From contig CAZXFW010000002.1 in assembly GCA_964640175.1 (NCBI GenBank), positions 186,001-250,000 of the forward strand: a stretch of 64,000 bases of DNA. The letters run 5' to 3'. The stretch is from JACKDX01 sp964640175. GTDB taxonomy: Bacteria; Myxococcota_A; Polyangia; Polyangiales; GCA-016699535. Of the stretch, positions 63,001 to 64,000 are shown piece by piece (the stretch's first letter is position 1; every line of letters begins with the position of its first letter). The position numbers and the translations under genes are program-made. Under the pieces are notes generated by a model that did not search any database, was not told the DNA's origin, and saw nothing but the letters and a program-made list of their open reading frames with translations.

Positions 63001-63226
63001 AAACACGCTATCATCACCTTTTAAACTCCGAGGCACTGGCATGTATCGCATGATCGAAGCCACCAATGAAGCCAACGCGTTGTGTGAGTACTTACAGGCC
63101 CAAGGCTGGCAAGCACGATGCTTTGCCAACCAATACGTTCCCGTTGCTCCCTCGATGGATATTTCCGAAGCCACCCTTTTGGCTTTGGAAAAAACTCTGA
63201 GTCACTATTCACCATGCGAGTCTTAG
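60038..63226 (+). CDS. Aminotransferase-GNAT-pseudoaminotransferase fusion
   Basis: From ATG 60038 the protein has 1062 residues in three domains. Residues about 60-485 form a class III PLP aminotransferase with VNSGAEANEKAL, FEGAFHGRTLLAL, EPMQSEGGDRYAS, MDEVQTGFGLGG and the Schiff-base lysine in VTFAKRAQVG (Lys353); the KRAQVG form resembles lysine 6-aminotransferases. Residues about 512-695 form a GNAT acetyltransferase (LYIQTLAVDPRYHGRGLGRE, acetyl-CoA loop RGLG). Residues about 725-1060 repeat the aminotransferase fold but lack its key residues: PDCVTFAKRAQVG corresponds to PDAMLWWAGGQLG (Lys to Ala), and DEVQTG to VETASS. TTG at 60017 is a less likely start. The gene overlaps the next one by 13 nt. 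The substrate is unknown; an amine is transaminated and perhaps acetylated. Confidence 0.85.
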   Translation: MTLDPLDYLEKRHEDEEATDASSSLLDHPRIGKVQTPTHGLSESEAWLERLYASERMPRDKKPFVLDPLRSYGAWMASIDQPPLCLLDGMSQTATLPFGFGDTRLLQAYLDGVFGDTILSAEDISVMPHPAARSFASTLQSLLPGFRTVCFVNSGAEANEKALGLCWAHRTHPTQRRVLAFEGAFHGRTLLALHATANPSKRGPYELAGYEAQFAPFPVCNPHHASTIRASASWLADLYHHGVAHLAHAVDRSKDTQLATDIDALQTLETLLKAGECFACILEPMQSEGGDRYASTRFFQAVRVLTRKYHVPLIMDEVQTGFGLGGSFCWHQQFTFMQYDGTPDLPDCVTFAKRAQVGVVLAHVEDSEPSTSHGASLVRGRLHAELLAKDTYVKPLQAHVSARLETLHTQFPSLMLHPRVTGYALAFDLPTPKHLEQYLAQRMSHGVMVFGAGDRTVRYRLSTAFADTELNTLFNAIEASLRLLDHSSGNPAALATHLKHHSLRTHTPSAQPVTIRLAESTEADTLLDAIMNLEARMYEPARRDSRAMLAHAFEHPDGVVVVAEQHAPSGRTLVGVCLGVPLEVVAHIDGPNHDPMLGQHNTLYIQTLAVDPRYHGRGLGRELKLCILHQSKALVTAAGVPRYLFQTGRNRIGHTQAVSQLNQSLGAYEVQRFQGQYGDPDAQASYYRIHLRGFGLSPSSSPTSDQARDLCSGISRPLLTPPATLSQALRNGSLCHPALNKLTLSNYVTPAVIRAVEWVSALCPELPHLFLTSSRDECVDKTLRCMRFHRPKAHIALGLQGGYVGHTTAAARSLSDAAVHRGGPAYFEAWPLLPHPQTSGIEHTLAHLEACVAHAGGGQHVFGLFLEAVQERTGRVMDDSTWQALHQHCQRLNVPLVLVETASSLYRSGRGPFYSSTWSLKPDAMLWWAGGQLGFIHLAPRYRISTPLTMISTWDGDELSLIRVHHQLRTLRHMDTTTRIATMDELLKNTLSSPFKLRGTGMYRMIEATNEANALCEYLQAQGWQARCFANQYVPVAPSMDISEATLLALEKTLSHYSPCES

Positions 63227-64000
63227 AACTTCCCGTTAACGCTTCTCCCCGACAAAGGGGACAGATCCACGGCGAAACGTTTCGTCCGCTCATCCGCGAA
63301 ATTGCTGACATTCGCACTGAACTGGCTTTAACACTGGGTCGCTTTGAGACTCCCGACGGGCTCGACCTTGTGGCCGCACGGCACATACCTCTCATGCAAA
63401 CCTTGCTGCCCGAGCTTCTCGATGAAATGACAGGCATCGCTGAAGGCTCCGGACTTTCCATCGAACAGGTCATTGTCTTGAATCACTACACAGACCTTCG
63501 CGATTTGGATCCTCAGCAACTTGATGCACACCTAAGTTCCGAATCGTTGCCTCCCGAACACACCCATAAAATCAATTTCTCCGCTATTCCTACCGAAGAG
63601 GATTGCACCGCCCTGTATGCACAATCCAATGAAGGCGTGTTTCTTGGACAAACGTGGGACATGCATGGCTCTGCAGCGCCTTATGTCTTGATGCTACATA
63701 TCCCCGCACACGACGAAGCTCCAGAAGCATGGTGCTTATCAATCACAGGGTGCCTGGGCCTTGCTGGCATGAATGCCAAGGGCATCGGCATTACCATCAA
63801 CAATCTACGTAGTACGGATGCACGTATTGGCCTGATATGGCCCGCACTGGTGCGCGCCGTTCTTGAAAAGCCTTCGGTCATCGAAGCGCGCGATGTGATT
63901 TTAGATAACCCTGTAGGTTCGGGGCATCATTATTTAATAGCTTCCGAGCAGTTTTGTTACGCGATTGAAACCTCTGGCACACTCAAACGCATTGTGTTCA
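63214..64000 (+). CDS. C45-family acyltransferase/hydrolase, partial
   Basis: The first 262 residues are in the window. The sequence has the family order SPRQRGQIHGETF, EMTGIAEGSGLSIEQVIVLN, the N-terminal nucleophile candidate in EEDCTALYAQSN (Cys131), FLGQTWDMHG, and GCLGLAGMNAKGIGITIN (the AAT-type GxNxxGI block), then GSGHHYLIAS. The family includes isopenicillin N acyltransferase, an autoproteolytic enzyme that swaps acyl groups on amines, and amine or peptide hydrolases. The residue before the nucleophile is Asp where IAT has Gly. The ATG lies within the last 13 nt of the fusion gene, so the two are coupled. The right edge cuts the C-terminus. Confidence 0.85.
   Translation, partial: MRVLELPVNASPRQRGQIHGETFRPLIREIADIRTELALTLGRFETPDGLDLVAARHIPLMQTLLPELLDEMTGIAEGSGLSIEQVIVLNHYTDLRDLDPQQLDAHLSSESLPPEHTHKINFSAIPTEEDCTALYAQSNEGVFLGQTWDMHGSAAPYVLMLHIPAHDEAPEAWCLSITGCLGLAGMNAKGIGITINNLRSTDARIGLIWPALVRAVLEKPSVIEARDVILDNPVGSGHHYLIASEQFCYAIETSGTLKRIVF

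Noticed and set aside
60038..64000. A classical beta-lactam cluster
   Set aside because: Only aminotransferase- and acyltransferase-like genes are present; peptide synthetase, synthase and transporter genes are absent from the window.
1..64000. tRNA, rRNA, insertion sequences, prophage or integrase genes
   Set aside because: No cloverleaf, T-arm consensus, transposase or recombinase signature was found in the gaps or coding regions I read.

Overview
The window is 64 kb of dense bacterial chromosome with moderate GC, short intergenic gaps and many 1-4 nt gene overlaps. It points to an uncultured member of the Myxococcota or a related former deltaproteobacterial lineage. The signs are a small protein with a MYXO-CTERM-like tail (a Gly-Cys pair, a membrane helix and an Arg cluster, at 48784-49092), an OmpA-type outer-membrane protein with thrombospondin type 3 calcium repeats, many TPR proteins and lipoproteins, a PilZ protein, and a two-subunit type acyl-CoA mutase. 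The class cannot be settled from the sequence alone. No rRNA, tRNA, CRISPR array, integrase or insertion sequence was seen.

Layout. 0-9 kb: enolase (cut by the left edge), endonuclease III, Lgt, L28, a divergent RNase HII-like protein, a MepA-type endopeptidase, a TPR protein with a dead zincin-like tail and an RluA-type pseudouridine synthase. 9-17 kb: OmpA/TSP3 protein, S18, a coupled nucleotidyltransferase and metallo-beta-lactamase pair, a DUF481 outer-membrane protein, PurF, and a PilZ membrane protein. 17-29 kb, all on the minus strand: purH-purD-tsaC, then a 1230-residue TPR membrane protein, two acyl-CoA dehydrogenases, a TPR protein and the large subunit of an acyl-CoA mutase. 29-37 kb: three unrelated-looking lipoproteins and a cytochrome c-FTR1 iron permease fusion. 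37-49 kb: tgt-queA (queuosine), a zinc-ribbon membrane protein, a polytopic membrane protein, and a tightly packed minus-strand run of an inositol-phosphatase-like gene, lpd, lipB, DUF1444, a parvulin, dapA and dapB. 49-64 kb: RarD, a flippase/sulfatase-superfamily fusion, a pair of protease-like genes that have both lost catalytic residues, a UspA tandem protein, an FG-GAP lipoprotein, a small ATPase island bounded by imperfect 40-bp direct repeats, and a giant aminotransferase-acetyltransferase-pseudoaminotransferase fusion. The fusion overlaps an N-terminal-nucleophile acyltransferase that runs off the right edge.

How the genes fit together. The core part supplies purine synthesis (purF, purH, purD), lysine/diaminopimelate synthesis (dapA, dapB), lipoate attachment and dihydrolipoamide oxidation (lipB, lpd), tRNA and rRNA modification, lipoprotein and murein maturation, and acyl-CoA degradation. 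The most unusual parts are at the right end. At 60-64 kb there is a probable small-molecule or amine-modifying module (PLP aminotransferase, GNAT, a second aminotransferase fold without its lysine, then a C45-type acyltransferase). At 53-56 kb a PrsW-like membrane protein without its Glu-Glu pair is translationally coupled to an HtrA-like protein whose serine is replaced. At 58.6-60.0 kb an ATPase sits in an island that appears to have duplicated the 3' end of the gene before it. These are reported as candidates, not as proven systems.
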